A DNA stretch of 57,278 nucleotides from Triparma columacea. Lineage: Eukaryota; Sar; Bolidophyceae; Parmales; Triparmaceae. Made by a program: the position numbers and the translations under genes. The notes beneath the pieces were generated by a model. The model was not told the DNA's origin. It was given only the letters and a program-made list of their open reading frames with translations, and did not search any database. This document shows, piece by piece, positions 33,665 through 43,401 of this stretch; the first letter of the stretch is position 1, and each line of letters begins with the position of its first letter. The DNA is taken from NCBI GenBank assembly GCA_030267965.1, contig BRYA01000084.1, positions 13,901-71,178 of the forward strand, in the 5' to 3' direction.

Positions 33665-33965
33665 CATAGGGACCTACATTTCGGGGGTACGATTTAGAGT
33701 CTTGGGTAATTACCCAAGAATTAAGCCGATTTCCCAGTAAAAAACCTACTTTTCACGTAGTAAATTGGCCTGGGAACGTACCCAAAAATAAACTTGGGTA
33801 AATACCCCATATTAAAATCTGGTAATTACCCAAGAATTAAGCCGATTTCCCAGTAAAAAACCTACTTTTCACGTAGTAAATTGGCCTGGGAACGTACCCA
33901 AAAATAAACTTGGGTAAATACCCCATATTAAAATCTGAAATACCCCCCTAATGTAGGTCCCTATG
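33665..33965. mobile_element. MITE-like non-autonomous element with 25-bp terminal inverted repeats
   Basis: The ends are 25-bp inverted repeats: CATAGGGACCTACATTTCGG... at 33665-33689 and its near-perfect reverse complement at 33941-33965 (23 of 25 matching). Both ends are flanked by TTGT, a possible target duplication. The interior has no coding capacity but holds two identical 116-base units. It lies in the divergent intergenic region between the GPCR and the serine hydrolase (33473-34015), 50 bases from the hydrolase ATG. Confidence 0.82.
33705..33936. repeat. Perfect 116-base tandem duplication inside the MITE-like element
   Basis: Units at 33705-33820 and 33821-33936 appear identical by eye. 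Each begins with the palindrome-like GGTAATTACC and ends near CATATTAAAATCT. Confidence 0.95.
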
Positions 33966-34015
33966 TTGTCATGTTGTCATGATATATATGGGACATTATA
34001 TTCACAGGATTTTTC

Positions 34016-35467
34016 ATGAATTCACGGATTGTTTTTTTCGGGACAATACTGACGGCATTGTTTTATCGATGGATATTCTGCCAGCCTGTAACAAAGTTTG
34101 CGAGACTTCAGTACTACGCGTTATTTGGGCAAAAGGTGCCGGAGTGGGATGGGAAAATCAGGGGTTTTGTGACGCCTGGTTGGGAAAGAGTGCGGGAGGA
34201 GTTGAGTGCGTCGTTTAGAGAGGGCAGAGAGATTGGAGCCCAAGTCGCCGTCTTCCATAAGGGCGAGATGGTGGTTTCGATAGTTGCCGGATCGGCTCTA
34301 GTTAACGAGAGGGATTGGGAGGGCGGGGGAGGGAGCCACGGCAATAGCTTCGTTAACATGACTGTGGAAATGATCCACCCGTTGTTCTCGTCAACCAAGG
34401 TGGCGGAATCGACGGTAATTGGGATGCTGGCGGATAGAGGGAGGTTGGATTTTGGGGCGAAGGTGTCCGAGCTTTGGCCGGAATTCGCGGCAGGAGGGAA
34501 GGACGAGCTCACCATCCAAGACATTATGAGGCACCAAGGCGGGTTGGCTAGTCCGGACGAGAGATTCAAGTCGTCGGATCTCAAAGATTTAGAGAAGCTT
34601 GGCTCAATTTTGGCCAGGCAGACGACTAACTGGGACGTCAAGGCGAGGAAACACCAGATGTACCACCCTGTGACGAGGGGAATGTACAGCGGAGAGATTG
34701 CCAGAAGAGCTGATCCCAAGGGGAGGTCAATGTCCGAGTTCTTCAGGGAGGAAGTCGCGGATAAGTATGGCCTCAAGTTCATAATGGGGGTGAAGGAGGA
34801 AGAGTGGGAGAGGGAGACAGTGAGTGAGCAGCTCCCGCCCCCCTATCTCGTCATACTTAAGTACATTCCCCAGTATTTGATGGGGAAGCTGGTGAGCGCG
34901 AATACGTGGGGGAGACTAATGGGCGGAGATACTCACGATGTCCTGCAGGACGACGAGAGGTCAATTGTGCTGGGGTTCATTAGAAAGTTTTTCGGCTCTG
35001 CATACCTCAATTTTGCGGCAGCCGGCAGCGTGGCGGGCGTGGTGGAGGGGATGGACAAGATCGAGGACATCAACAATGTAGAGCTTCTGAAGCTGGAGTG
35101 CCTTGGGAGCGCGAACGGGCTGGCCAACGCTGAGGGAATGGCGAAGCTGGCGGATCTTATAAGAAAAGGGGAGCTGTTCGACGTGAGGGGGGGCGCGATG
35201 GAGGTGGGGGAGAGGGTGAGGGATGAAGGACTGGGGTTCGACCTCGCGTATACCGCTTGTGGGTACGGGGACGACAGGTTTTTGAGCAGGGGGCTGGTGG
35301 GGTGGAAGGGATGGGCTGGGATGGCGGGAAGTGTTCTGCAGTGGAACGAGGAGCTGGAGCTGGCGTTCAGCTACAATACAGTTTTGCCTTACATGAGGGT
35401 GGGGAAACCAAGGGGGAATAGATTGATGGCGGTAATAGAAGATATTGTGAGGGGCGGGGGTGGTTAA
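34016..35467 (+). CDS. Beta-lactamase-fold serine hydrolase (LACTB/EstB-like)
   Basis: A single exon encodes 483 residues. The N-terminus carries one hydrophobic anchor (VFFGTILTALFYRWIF). The class C beta-lactamase/esterase signature SSTK occupies residues 125-128, providing the nucleophile Ser and general-base Lys, followed by LDFGAKVSELWPEF and TIQDIMRHQGGL as in LACTB and EstB proteins. The second catalytic motif reads YHPVTRG instead of YxN, and near the C-terminus GLVGWKGWAGM may replace the KTG-like triad. The protein is probably a membrane-anchored peptidase or esterase rather than an antibiotic-resistance enzyme. Substrate unknown. It is one of few intronless genes here. Confidence 0.85.
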   Translation: MNSRIVFFGTILTALFYRWIFCQPVTKFARLQYYALFGQKVPEWDGKIRGFVTPGWERVREELSASFREGREIGAQVAVFHKGEMVVSIVAGSALVNERDWEGGGGSHGNSFVNMTVEMIHPLFSSTKVAESTVIGMLADRGRLDFGAKVSELWPEFAAGGKDELTIQDIMRHQGGLASPDERFKSSDLKDLEKLGSILARQTTNWDVKARKHQMYHPVTRGMYSGEIARRADPKGRSMSEFFREEVADKYGLKFIMGVKEEEWERETVSEQLPPPYLVILKYIPQYLMGKLVSANTWGRLMGGDTHDVLQDDERSIVLGFIRKFFGSAYLNFAAAGSVAGVVEGMDKIEDINNVELLKLECLGSANGLANAEGMAKLADLIRKGELFDVRGGAMEVGERVRDEGLGFDLAYTACGYGDDRFLSRGLVGWKGWAGMAGSVLQWNEELELAFSYNTVLPYMRVGKPRGNRLMAVIEDIVRGGGG

Positions 35468-35514
35468 GAAGAGAAGAAAGACGAGATGTTTTTGATAAAA
35501 CAAACTAAGCCATT

Positions 35515-36984
35515 TCAATCAATAATCCCAGCCTGCCTCTCGTCCTCTATCATCCTCTTGACCTGTCTCTTCGCATCGTCCATATTATCTGGGACGATTC
35601 TCTTGCAGGTGTCCTGGTTAGGTAGGCTGAAAGTGAAGTGGAACTTGTTGCTCAAGTGGCTCTCGTACACGTTAGGTTCTTGAACGAACGCGTCAACTTC
35701 CACCATCACGAGCGGGTTGCTCCCCCCATCCAAATTGAGCCCCCCCCCGTCCGGCAGCGTGTATATCACTTTCGAGTGGTACACTAGGAGGTCCCCGACG
35801 TCGACAGGAGTTAGGAAGCTGATGTCGTCCACCTCAACGAACCGGGGCTTGCAGCCCCCGAAGTTGTACGCGGTGGCGAACGCGAGCTCGAAGGCCCTGC
35901 GCATGAGGAAGCCCCCGAAGATCCGGTTGTGCATGTTGCGCTGCTGGGGTTGGGCCGTGAAGGCGTTGTGCAGCTCCGTCTGGCTCATGAGAACTTGGTC
36001 GGGGGGGGCGAGGGAAGGCATCTTCTGCATGGACATTGCAGAGTTCAAGGCCAAGCGGGCCTTCTTTTCGACCTCCAGCGTGTACGCTGACTGCTCGGCC
36101 GCCATTTTACGGACCTTTTTTTTCGTCTCTGCCCTAATCCTGCCCCTCTCAAAGCTCTCTTTCTCCTCCTCCGTCTCGGGCTCTAGCGCCACAATCTTGG
36201 CAGCTTTGTGGGTGGATTTATCCCTCGCCACAAAGGTGAACGCGGCTTCCAACCACGTTCCGATGACCTCCCCTTTAACCCTCATGGTGATTTCCATACT
36301 AGAGCTTCCCACCCAACTAATGCTGCCCTCAAGCTCCATGTCTTCGTCAACCGTCGGCCTCTTCATAACCCTAACCCTGTCGATCCCCGCCGTCACGATG
36401 AGCGGGGCCTCCCACTTGCCCCCCATGACGGCGTGCTTAAAGCAGATATTTCCAGCACAAGCGTCGAGGTCCTCCAGGATTTTACCGATCCGGACCTCGT
36501 CCCAGGGGGAACGGTATGTCTCGCGCAGGAAGGGGTTGCTAGTGAAAGGATAGGAAATGGAGCAGGAGGAGTAGGAGGGGGGGCGAGGGGTGGAGAAGGA
36601 GGAGTACGTGGTAGGGGTGGAGGAGGGGGACGTGGACTGGGGGGTTGAGGGTGTAGTGGGGTGGAAAAAGTGGGGAGGGAGGATGAGAACGGGAGGATGA
36701 GAACGGGAGGATGAGAGCGGTCGTAAATTTATTTTGGAGCCTCAACCTTTAAACGCAAGGTTCAGCAGCGAGCATCTCACCTCATGGAAGGCCTTTGCCT
36801 CTGCTCTCATAGACCAAAGCTGTGAGACAATCGGGTTCTGGAAGTCCCCCGCCTCCCCAGTGTTGGTGGACAAGTTAATGAACGGCGAGACCCTCGATGA
36901 TTTCAAGCACCCCAAGCCGCCGAAGCGGCTGCCGTGCCCAAGATTCGTTGCCTGCCTTGAAGCCAGCTTCAAAACACCCCTCAT
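35515..36984 (-). CDS. ACOT9: ACOT9-like acyl-CoA thioesterase, probably mitochondrial
   Basis: Two exons (36984-36781, 36636-35515) give 441 residues, like human ACOT9 (439). The N-terminus MRGVLKLASRQATNLGHGSR is basic and amphipathic, a likely mitochondrial presequence. After the splice comes SYPFTSNPFLRETYRSPWD and RIGKILEDLDA, then two tandem hot-dog domains. The second has HNRIFGGFLMRRAFELA, the ACOT9/10-type nucleophile region, and ISFLTPVDVGDLLVYHS. These enzymes hydrolyse acyl-CoA thioesters to free acid and CoA. The exon-2 acceptor follows a long C-rich tract at 36637; the serine-rich stretch just after it is not conserved, so a slightly shorter exon is possible. The gene ends 47 bp from the convergent serine hydrolase stop. 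Confidence 0.86.
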
Positions 36985-37323
36985 AATCTCCACTTCCTGC
37001 AACCCCTTTGCCAGTTCAAGCGTACTTCACGAGCAGATATACACCACCAATGAAGAAACCCACGACAACACAGAACAGACACGCTGCGCAGATAGCAGAC
37101 ACCCACGAGTATGAGGACCTTGTGAGCGAGGTCTTAAATTCCGACTCAACGAACGAGAACGACGATGTCAGCGCTTGATCAAAGGAGGGGGATACTGAGG
37201 GTGGGGGGGAGGGACGAGAATTTTGGTTTGAAGTAGACGTGATGAAGGAGGAAGAAGGAAATTTATTTGAGCTTGGATCAATTTTGGAGATTTGAGGCAG
37301 TTCACCTTGTTGTTTTCCCTCGT
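36985..37323. other. Divergent intergenic region
   Basis: The 339 bases between the ACOT9-like gene and the next plus-strand gene probably contain both promoters. A minus-strand frame (37333-37016) ending in a hydrophobic helix is open, but it has no ATG and I could not build a spliced start for it. Confidence 0.4.
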
Positions 37324-37596
37324 ATGGAACCAAGCCCTCTCATCAAAGAACTCGTGCAGGTAAACGCTTGCTCAATAAATGTTCGTGTCATTTCATTAGT
37401 TCTCAAAGTCTTTCCTCCCCCAATCGCTTCGACCCCTTCGCTTTGACCCCACCAGAAACCTCGAGCTGCTTACAAGCTCGTCCCCGGCACCACCACCTAC
37501 ACCCGCGTCCCTGTGTCCAAGGTCCTTGCCTCGGAGCGTTCCCGTCAGTCCTCAGCTGCGGCTTCCACCTCCTCTGGGGGGGGTGACGAAAAATAA
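37324..37596 (+). CDS. 58-residue small ORF upstream of and overlapping DPCD
   Basis: Two short exons (37324-37359 and 37456-37596, GTAAAC donor, CCACCAG acceptor) join in phase 0 and encode 58 residues starting MEPSPLIKELVQ and continuing KPRAAYKLVPGTTTYTRVP. The TAA stop overlaps the DPCD start ATG by one base (TAATG). No family is recognised. The composition is ordinary for protein-coding sequence here and unlike the low-complexity intergenic regions. It could be an independent small protein on a dicistronic transcript, an upstream regulatory ORF, or a chance frame in the DPCD leader. The one-base overlap is typical of termination-reinitiation. Confidence 0.45.
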
Positions 37597-38201
37597 TGTA
37601 CAGAAGCGACTTAGGTAGAGGCACGACTACAGCCATCAAGGTATCCGGCCGTCTCAGGGTTCAGACAACCTATGAAGTCTCCGGGGTTGAGATGGTGGAG
37701 GAGTGGTCGTCTCCGACTTCCCTGCTCAGCAGGAGGTGGAGGGAGGCATCTGCGCTTGGGAAGGATGGGGAATGGGAGTGGGAGATTGGGGTGAGGCCAC
37801 CGGCAAGGGTGGAGGCGGGGGGGGAGATAAAGGCCTCTGATGTGAACCCACAGTTTATTGGGCGAGACTCCGAAGACAAGTTCGTCTGGCACGTGACGAG
37901 GTGCCCGTGGCCGGAGGATAACTATAGCGTATCGTACGATGGGGAGCGGGACGAATTTGTGCTGAGGACGGGGAACAGGAAGTACTACAAGCGCTGGCGA
38001 GTCCCCACTTTGGTGCGGATGGGGTTGGGGGGGGAGGGGCTGGAGGTTAGGGTGAGGTGGATGGGGGACGGGGAAGACTTGGTGGTTATTGAGGTGGAGA
38101 AGAATGAGGGGGTTAAAGAAGAGGAGAGGAGGAGGAGGAAGGAAAGGGAGAAGGCGGCAGAGGGGATGGAGGGGGGTGGGGGAGATTGCAAGCAGAGTTG
38201 A
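37596..38201 (+). CDS. DPCD: DPCD homologue, motile-cilium protein
   Basis: A single exon encodes 201 residues, near the 203 of human DPCD. Matching segments in order are VEMVEEWSS and LLSRRWREAS, the NPQFIGRDSEDKFVWHVTRC stretch, PWPEDNYSVSYD, RTGNRKYYKRW, and the C-terminal end with GGGDCKQS, which parallels the human GDCKTQ ending. DPCD is found in organisms with motile cilia and acts with the R2TP/RUVBL chaperone in assembling axonemal components. A TGA lies in frame upstream of the ATG at 37596, so this is the true start. Its presence supports a flagellated stage in the life cycle. It converges with heme oxygenase, about 100 bp apart. Confidence 0.9.
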   Translation: MYRSDLGRGTTTAIKVSGRLRVQTTYEVSGVEMVEEWSSPTSLLSRRWREASALGKDGEWEWEIGVRPPARVEAGGEIKASDVNPQFIGRDSEDKFVWHVTRCPWPEDNYSVSYDGERDEFVLRTGNRKYYKRWRVPTLVRMGLGGEGLEVRVRWMGDGEDLVVIEVEKNEGVKEEERRRRKEREKAAEGMEGGGGDCKQS

Positions 38202-38305
38202 CTGTGAGTGAGAGTGAAAGAGTTTTAGAGAAAGAGAGTTTATAGAAAAAAGAAAGCGATAGCTGACAACAACTTCTCGTAATTATTTTTGCGAATGTAG
38301 ATTTT

Positions 38306-39259
38306 TTACTTCTTGCCGCGGAACTTGGACTTGAGAGCGTCCTTGAAAAGTTTGACGACAGTCTTCAACACCATCCGCTTCCCGCCCTCCAACTCGTTGA
38401 ACAGGTCGATGTTGTACGTGAACACGAGGTTGCCCTCGTCCACGATGGCCTGCTCCTGTGCTTCGGTGAGTTCGAGTTGGTTCAACTTGGTGTACCAGCC
38501 CTCTATGAAGGCCTTGGTATTTTTGATATCGTCGAACTCGTAAAATCTTGTCCCGAGGCCAGGCTCCAGCTTCAAAGAAGTTCTAGCCATACCCCCCATC
38601 ATTTGCCCCCCGAAGAGGTCGCCGAGGTACCGAGTGTACATGTGAGCGACAAGGAGGTGAGGGGAGGTCTGCGAGATTTCCTTGATACGATCCACGTACT
38701 GCTTAGTTGCCAAGGAAGGCTGGACTGTAGCTTTGAAGTCAGCCCCGAAGTAGTACACCATGTCCTGCTCGAGGGTTTCCAGTCGACGCAGCTCGGGGTA
38801 GTCCAGCGCCTTCACACTCGGGTCGGAGGCAGTGTCGAAGGCAGTCTCCATTGCATCGTAGACAAAGTAAAGGGAGGCAACCAGTTGCGAGAAGGAGGAC
38901 TTGGTGCTAATGCCCTTGAAGAAGCCGGTCACGAACTGCGTGTTTTCGGCCACACTGTGTGACTTTCTTGTGCCATCGTCGAGGGCGAGAGCTAAACCCT
39001 CTGACCTTGCACTCGTCTTTTGCACACTTGAAATTTCCATAGCCGCGGAGACTTTCTCTTCAGTCAAAGCTCTCAGCTGCGTAGCGCGATGGGATGGGAC
39101 TGACGTGAAGGCATGGCCAGTTGAAATTTCCATCGCCTCCTTGGAGACTTTCTCTTCAGTCAAAGCTCTCAGCTGCGTAGCTCGATGGGATGGGACTAAC
39201 GTGAAGGCATGGCTGACGTAAAGTCCTAAAAGAGCGAGTAAAAGGAGGTGAAATAGCAT
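38306..39259 (-). CDS. Plastid heme oxygenase with duplicated leader segment
   Basis: A single exon of 317 residues. The N-terminus MLFHLLLLALLGLYVSHAFT is a signal peptide ending in a plastid-type HAF motif, then the leader segment is duplicated: HAFTLVPSHRATQLRALTEE and HAFTSVPSHRATQLRALTEE, about 31 residues apart. The enzyme keeps the proximal histidine in TRKSHSVAENTQF and the distal-helix glycine motif YLGDLFGGQMMGG (the S of LGDLSGGQ is F here). Heme oxygenase cleaves heme to biliverdin IX-alpha, CO and iron, and in algae it feeds bilin and phytochrome synthesis and heme turnover. A short positively charged C-terminus (KSKFRGKK) follows. The start is the ATG after the 5' C-rich leader; upstream in-frame codons lack an ATG. 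Confidence 0.92.
   Translation of the reverse strand: MLFHLLLLALLGLYVSHAFTLVPSHRATQLRALTEEKVSKEAMEISTGHAFTSVPSHRATQLRALTEEKVSAAMEISSVQKTSARSEGLALALDDGTRKSHSVAENTQFVTGFFKGISTKSSFSQLVASLYFVYDAMETAFDTASDPSVKALDYPELRRLETLEQDMVYYFGADFKATVQPSLATKQYVDRIKEISQTSPHLLVAHMYTRYLGDLFGGQMMGGMARTSLKLEPGLGTRFYEFDDIKNTKAFIEGWYTKLNQLELTEAQEQAIVDEGNLVFTYNIDLFNELEGGKRMVLKTVVKLFKDALKSKFRGKK
39030..39213 (-). repeat. Tandem duplication inside the heme oxygenase leader
   Basis: Copy A (39030-39122) and copy B (39123-39213) share most bases, with a 3-base length difference near the GAAATTTCCAT start. They encode the two HAF-containing segments. Confidence 0.9.
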
Positions 39260-39569
39260 CGTGTATCCTTCCAAAGAAACCTGACTCAAAGGAGTAAAGT
39301 TTGGGAGTGACCTACCGAATGACTTCGAGTGAGAAAATGATGTGGATTTATTTTGTTGGCTTTGGCTTTGAGGTGGAGGTAATTCAAAGATTATTCTTCT
39401 TATATACAAGATAAAGCTTTTAAAATCACGCTGATTGATAAAAACGTTGATCTAATAACCCTAACAACGTATAACGTCCCCCTAAGTGTGTATAGAGGAT
39501 TTATTGACTAAGGCAAAAACGCTGACAAGACAAACCTTTTTACTCTTTCCCAGCAAGGCAAAGTACGAC
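39260..39569. other. Divergent intergenic region
   Basis: About 310 A/T-rich bases lie between the heme oxygenase and chalcone-isomerase-like genes and probably hold both promoters. No repeat or RNA gene is seen. Confidence 0.4.
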
Positions 39570-39841
39570 ATGGCTAGAGCTCGTGTGAGGTTTTTAGTTC
39601 TTATATTCCACCTTTACGCTTCACTAACGAATAGGAGAGACTTTGATACTTTATCTGGGAGCTTTGGACCGAGTTTACTGACACCACAATCTGTTGGTGC
39701 TAATTTGATATCTCATGCCGAGGTGGGTAAAGGATTTACACAAGAGGGAGGGGGAAAGGAGGGGTAGAGGGAGTTGGAGAAGGTGGAGGAGGAGAAGGAG
39801 GAGGAAAAGGAGGAGTAGAAGGGTCACTGATGGGATAAATG

Positions 39842-39883
<42 letters not shown>

Positions 39884-42207
39884 GCACATAACGCTCACAC
39901 AATCCCCCCCCCTCCCCCCCCCTCCCCCCCCCCCTCACACAACACAACAGACACGATCCTTAAATATCAACTCAATCTACTGGCTCCAGTCAGCCTCCTC
40001 GGCCTCATCCTGCCTCACTTATACCTCCTACCAGCCCTGCGGGGACAATGGCCTTTGGGAGATCAGGAGCAAGGATGGGAGGGGGAGAGGGGGGGAAAAG
40101 GAAGAGCGGGAAGGCTACGAAATTAGGCTCTACGAGGAGGGGGGGGGTGTAAGGGAGAAAGGGGGGGCGGGGAGGAAAGTCGACAGAGGTGAGTTTGGGG
40201 GACTGTTTAGGACGATGTTTTAAGACGATGCTTTGGTTGTCATGACGAATGACTTTGAAAAGTACGCTCTGACACAAAAATTATTCGGGACCCCCGCAGC
40301 ACTGAAATATTTGAAGCTACGCAAGCGTTCCACCTCAGCCTCCACCTCCGAATGTCTGAATTTGCTCCCTTCCAACTCCTTTTCTTTGCGTCCTTGCGGA
40401 CGGACACCCTCTTGGAGGGACGAGTTCGGGCACCTCTACCAGGGCGACGAATGCATCAGGGAAGAGGGGGGGGAGGAGGGGGAGGAGGGGGAGTGCAAGA
40501 GGTTCAGTTTCATACCATACACGCCGATTGGGGGGAGGGAGGGGGGAGTAGGGGAGGCCGCAGTGGAGGAGGAGGTGAGAAGGGACGAAAAAGACACACT
40601 CAGTGCACAAGTTGCCAAGAATATATATATATAATCGCAAGCTCATGCCCCCCGATCCGCCCCCCCCCTTACAGGAGCGATTACACCAGACCCCACTCAA
40701 CCAACCAAATTACCAGAATAAGCTCGACACCTCCAGCCGCCTCAAACCCTTGGCCCATCACATCATCCATCCCGCCAACCCAACCTCGCACATGTCCCTT
40801 TCCTCCCACAACACCCCCCAATCCCCTACCCCCCCCAAAGCTCCCCTCTCCCAACCCCTTCACACTTCCTCCTCGTCCCCAAACGACCTCCACATCCCCA
40901 CCCTCGAGCTCCCTTCCAACCCCTACATCCAAACCCCCTCCCAGGCCACGTACCACGATCCCTCCACCGGCCTGGAGTACCCCACGCGTCTCGATGTTGG
41001 CACCGACCGCGGTCAGACCCTCGTAGGTATCGGAATCTACACCCGCACCTACTTCAAGATCAAGGTGTACGGCGTCTCCTTTTACGTCGACGCGGACGAT
41101 GTGCGCTCGGACTCGGCTATGAGGGGGTACGCGGGTTACGGGAAGGAGGAACTGGGAGAGGACGAGGGGATGTACAAGTGCCTCATGGAGATGGGGTGCG
41201 AGGGTCGGGGGGGTGGGATGAAGAGCTCGGGGTTCGGGAGGACCATAAGCCTGAAGCTCAACATGCAGCTGGACGCCGAGACCATGAGGAACAGCCTGGA
41301 GGCGGACTGGGAGCTACTGACGCCGTCGCAGAAGCAGAAGCTCACGCACAGCTCGTTCAAACCGAGGCCGGCGAGCGCCGAGGCGATCGAGATGCTAAAG
41401 TCGGGCTCCACTACCTGCACTTGCGGCCAGACCGCCCCGGTGGACTTCCCCGCAGCCAACCCCCTGTGCTGCGCCAGGGGCACGACCCTCGCCTTCACGT
41501 GGACGAGGGGCGGGACCCTGGAGGTGAGGCTCAACGGGGCCCTGGTGGACGAGTTCGACGACGCCGGCATGGCCAGGGCCATATTCTACGAGTACTTGAG
41601 GGAAGACGACCCAATCAGCCCGGACTTTAGGGCCAGGGTTGTGGAAGGCTTCCCGAGCGTCCTCGCGCCGGTCCTGCAGCTTAAGGACGTGAATTTGGGG
41701 GTCGGGGGGGGGGAGGAAAGAAGAAAGAGGAAGGACGGAAAGGCTCAACACCTGAAGCCGAGGCTCCAGGCCTTCGCCATGCCCACGTTGGGGACGGCGA
41801 ACTTGAGGAGGGCGATCGAGGGAGCCCTGGGGGCGCTACGGACCTCGGCGAAGGAAGCTGTCTGGGAAATCGAGGGACTGGCGGAGGGCGTAAAGAGGGC
41901 GGCCCTGGCAAAAATCAGGGGGGGGGGCAGGACTCAAGGAATGGAGGCGGCTGAGGGGGGGGGGACTAAGGAAGAGCCAAGAGAAGAGGAGGGGAAGAGA
42001 CAGACCTTCCAGGACCTAGCGACGCACTTCTACCTACTACTACTACTGATGGTCAGCCTTCCACCTGTAGGGACACGGGAGAAGAAGGTTGTGGTGGTAT
42101 GGCGGACGAGGCAAAGGAGCGCGAGGAGGATGGACACAATATGGGAGGAACCCAGGAAGGGAGGCAAGGGGAAGGGGCTGAAGAAGAGCCTGAGCTGGTG
42201 CTTCTAA
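39570..42207 (+). CDS. Chalcone isomerase-like domain protein with membrane anchor
   Basis: Four exons (39570-39722, 39951-40188, 40300-40574, 40675-42207) keep frame and give 732 residues. The N-terminus MARARVRFLVLIFHLYASL looks like a signal peptide. Exons 2-3 are Gly/Glu-rich with a few cysteines and no recognised domain. From about residue 320 a chalcone-isomerase-like fold appears: GIGIYTRTYFKIKVYGVSFY, LNGALVDEFDDAGMARAIFY and DDPISPDFRARVVEGF. A hydrophobic helix (HFYLLLLLMVSLPP) and basic tail end the protein. Members of this superfamily include plant isomerases, fatty-acid-binding proteins and many algal proteins of unknown role; plant flavonoid activity is not implied. The N-terminal exons could belong to another gene, but all junction phases agree. 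Confidence 0.7.
39843..39884 (+). repeat. (CT)n followed by (CA)n microsatellite in intron 1
   Basis: About 15 CT units run into 7 CA units, upstream of the exon 2 acceptor; further C-runs follow to 39934. Confidence 0.95.
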
Positions 42208-42271
42208 AATAACACGCTAGCGATTGCATTTGCTAACTATATATTGATTGCATTATCCCCATCCAATTTCA

Positions 42272-43401
42272 TTATGCCGACCACCTTTTAGCTGTGTCTT
42301 CATTTAAAGCCCCCCCAACACCGTTATCGCACTTGACCTTCCCATCCCCCCCCAGTACCACGAGCCTCGGAATCCCGCTGACTCTGTAGTTCGCCTGCAG
42401 CCTCTCCCTCTCCTCCTCGCCTTCGTCAAACGGCACCGCGTTCCACGGCATGTGCTTCCCGTAGTATTCGTTGAAGCTATTCTCGTCGCGGTCGCAAGAT
42501 ACGAAGACGACTTGGAAGTTGTATTTGGTAGCGTATTCGCGGTAGAAGGAGACCAGGTTGGGGGTGAACTGTCTGCAGGGTCCGCACCAGGAGGCTGAGA
42601 AGTAGAGCAGGACCGTTGAGGTGCCAGAGAGGACTGTGGAGAGGGGGACGGGGAGGGACTTTCCCGAGGGGTCCTTAGACAGTAAGGTGGGAGGAAATGT
42701 ACGCGAGTAGAACTTCGAGACGGTGAGCGCGGGCTTGTAGGGCTTGGTCGACTGGGAGGTGTGGGTAACGGTAGCATCTGACATTGCGAGGACCTGGAAG
42801 TGGTACTTTTTGGTTGGGTCGAGGTTCTTCTTCACCACGACAGTGCCTTTTACGGCGCCGACCTTTTCAAACGGGCCAGTTTCCGTTCTCATGTTAAGTT
42901 GGTAGGAGGTGGGGTTGGAGTCCGGAGGGCAGGTCCAGGAGACTGTGAACGACGTAGATGTAGGAACGTGTAAACAAGAGGAGGATAAGGAGGAAGGGGA
43001 TGAGGGGGAGGTTAAGTTCGCTTACCTTCTATTTGGCCACTCCCAGACACCTTACAGTCAGGGGAGATTGAGGACGAGGCAACTGTAAGGGTCTTGCAGC
43101 CTTCAAGTACCTCCGACTCTTCGGCAAGAGGGGTATCGGAGTCCGAAAGCGGGCGGTACTTAAATTTATATATTGAGGAAGGGTGGAGGTTCTTCTTCTT
43201 AAGGCTGATGTTGCGGAAGCTGCGAGACATGGTTAGCCAGCCTGACTCATCGACGTCAGACAATTCGTCAGGATCACTCGAAGCTATTGATACGATGTAC
43301 TTTGATGCAGAGGGGTAAGCTTGCCATGAGAAGGTGATCGACGATTCTGAGATATCAATCACATAGGCTGCTGGGGGGGTATCTGAGGTAAAGGAGCTCA
43401 T
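42272..43401 (-). CDS. Nucleoredoxin/tryparedoxin-like protein with two FN3 domains
   Basis: Two exons (43401-43026, 42942-42272) splice in phase 1 into 348 residues. Residues about 10-105 and 125-205 form two fibronectin type III-like domains (AAYVIDISESSITFSWQAY; IEVSWTCPPDSNPTSYQLN after the splice). The C-terminal half is a thioredoxin fold with WCGPC (about 240-244), the QVVFVSCDRDENSF strand and SGIPRLVVLGGDG, the cis-proline loop seen in tryparedoxin/nucleoredoxin (Thioredoxin_8) proteins. The active site is intact and should reduce disulfides. No signal peptide, so probably cytosolic. FN3 domains may recruit a partner or substrate; this combination is uncommon but not unheard of in large families. 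The start is the ATG of MSSFTSD, since upstream codons lack ATG. Confidence 0.85.

Noticed and set aside
37016..37333. Minus-strand ORF ending in a clear hydrophobic helix (AACLFCVVVGFFIGGVYLLV), like a tail-anchored protein
   Set aside because: It has no ATG, and I could not find an upstream exon whose donor phase fits an acceptor here. It may be chance, but the helix is worth a glance if cDNA exists.
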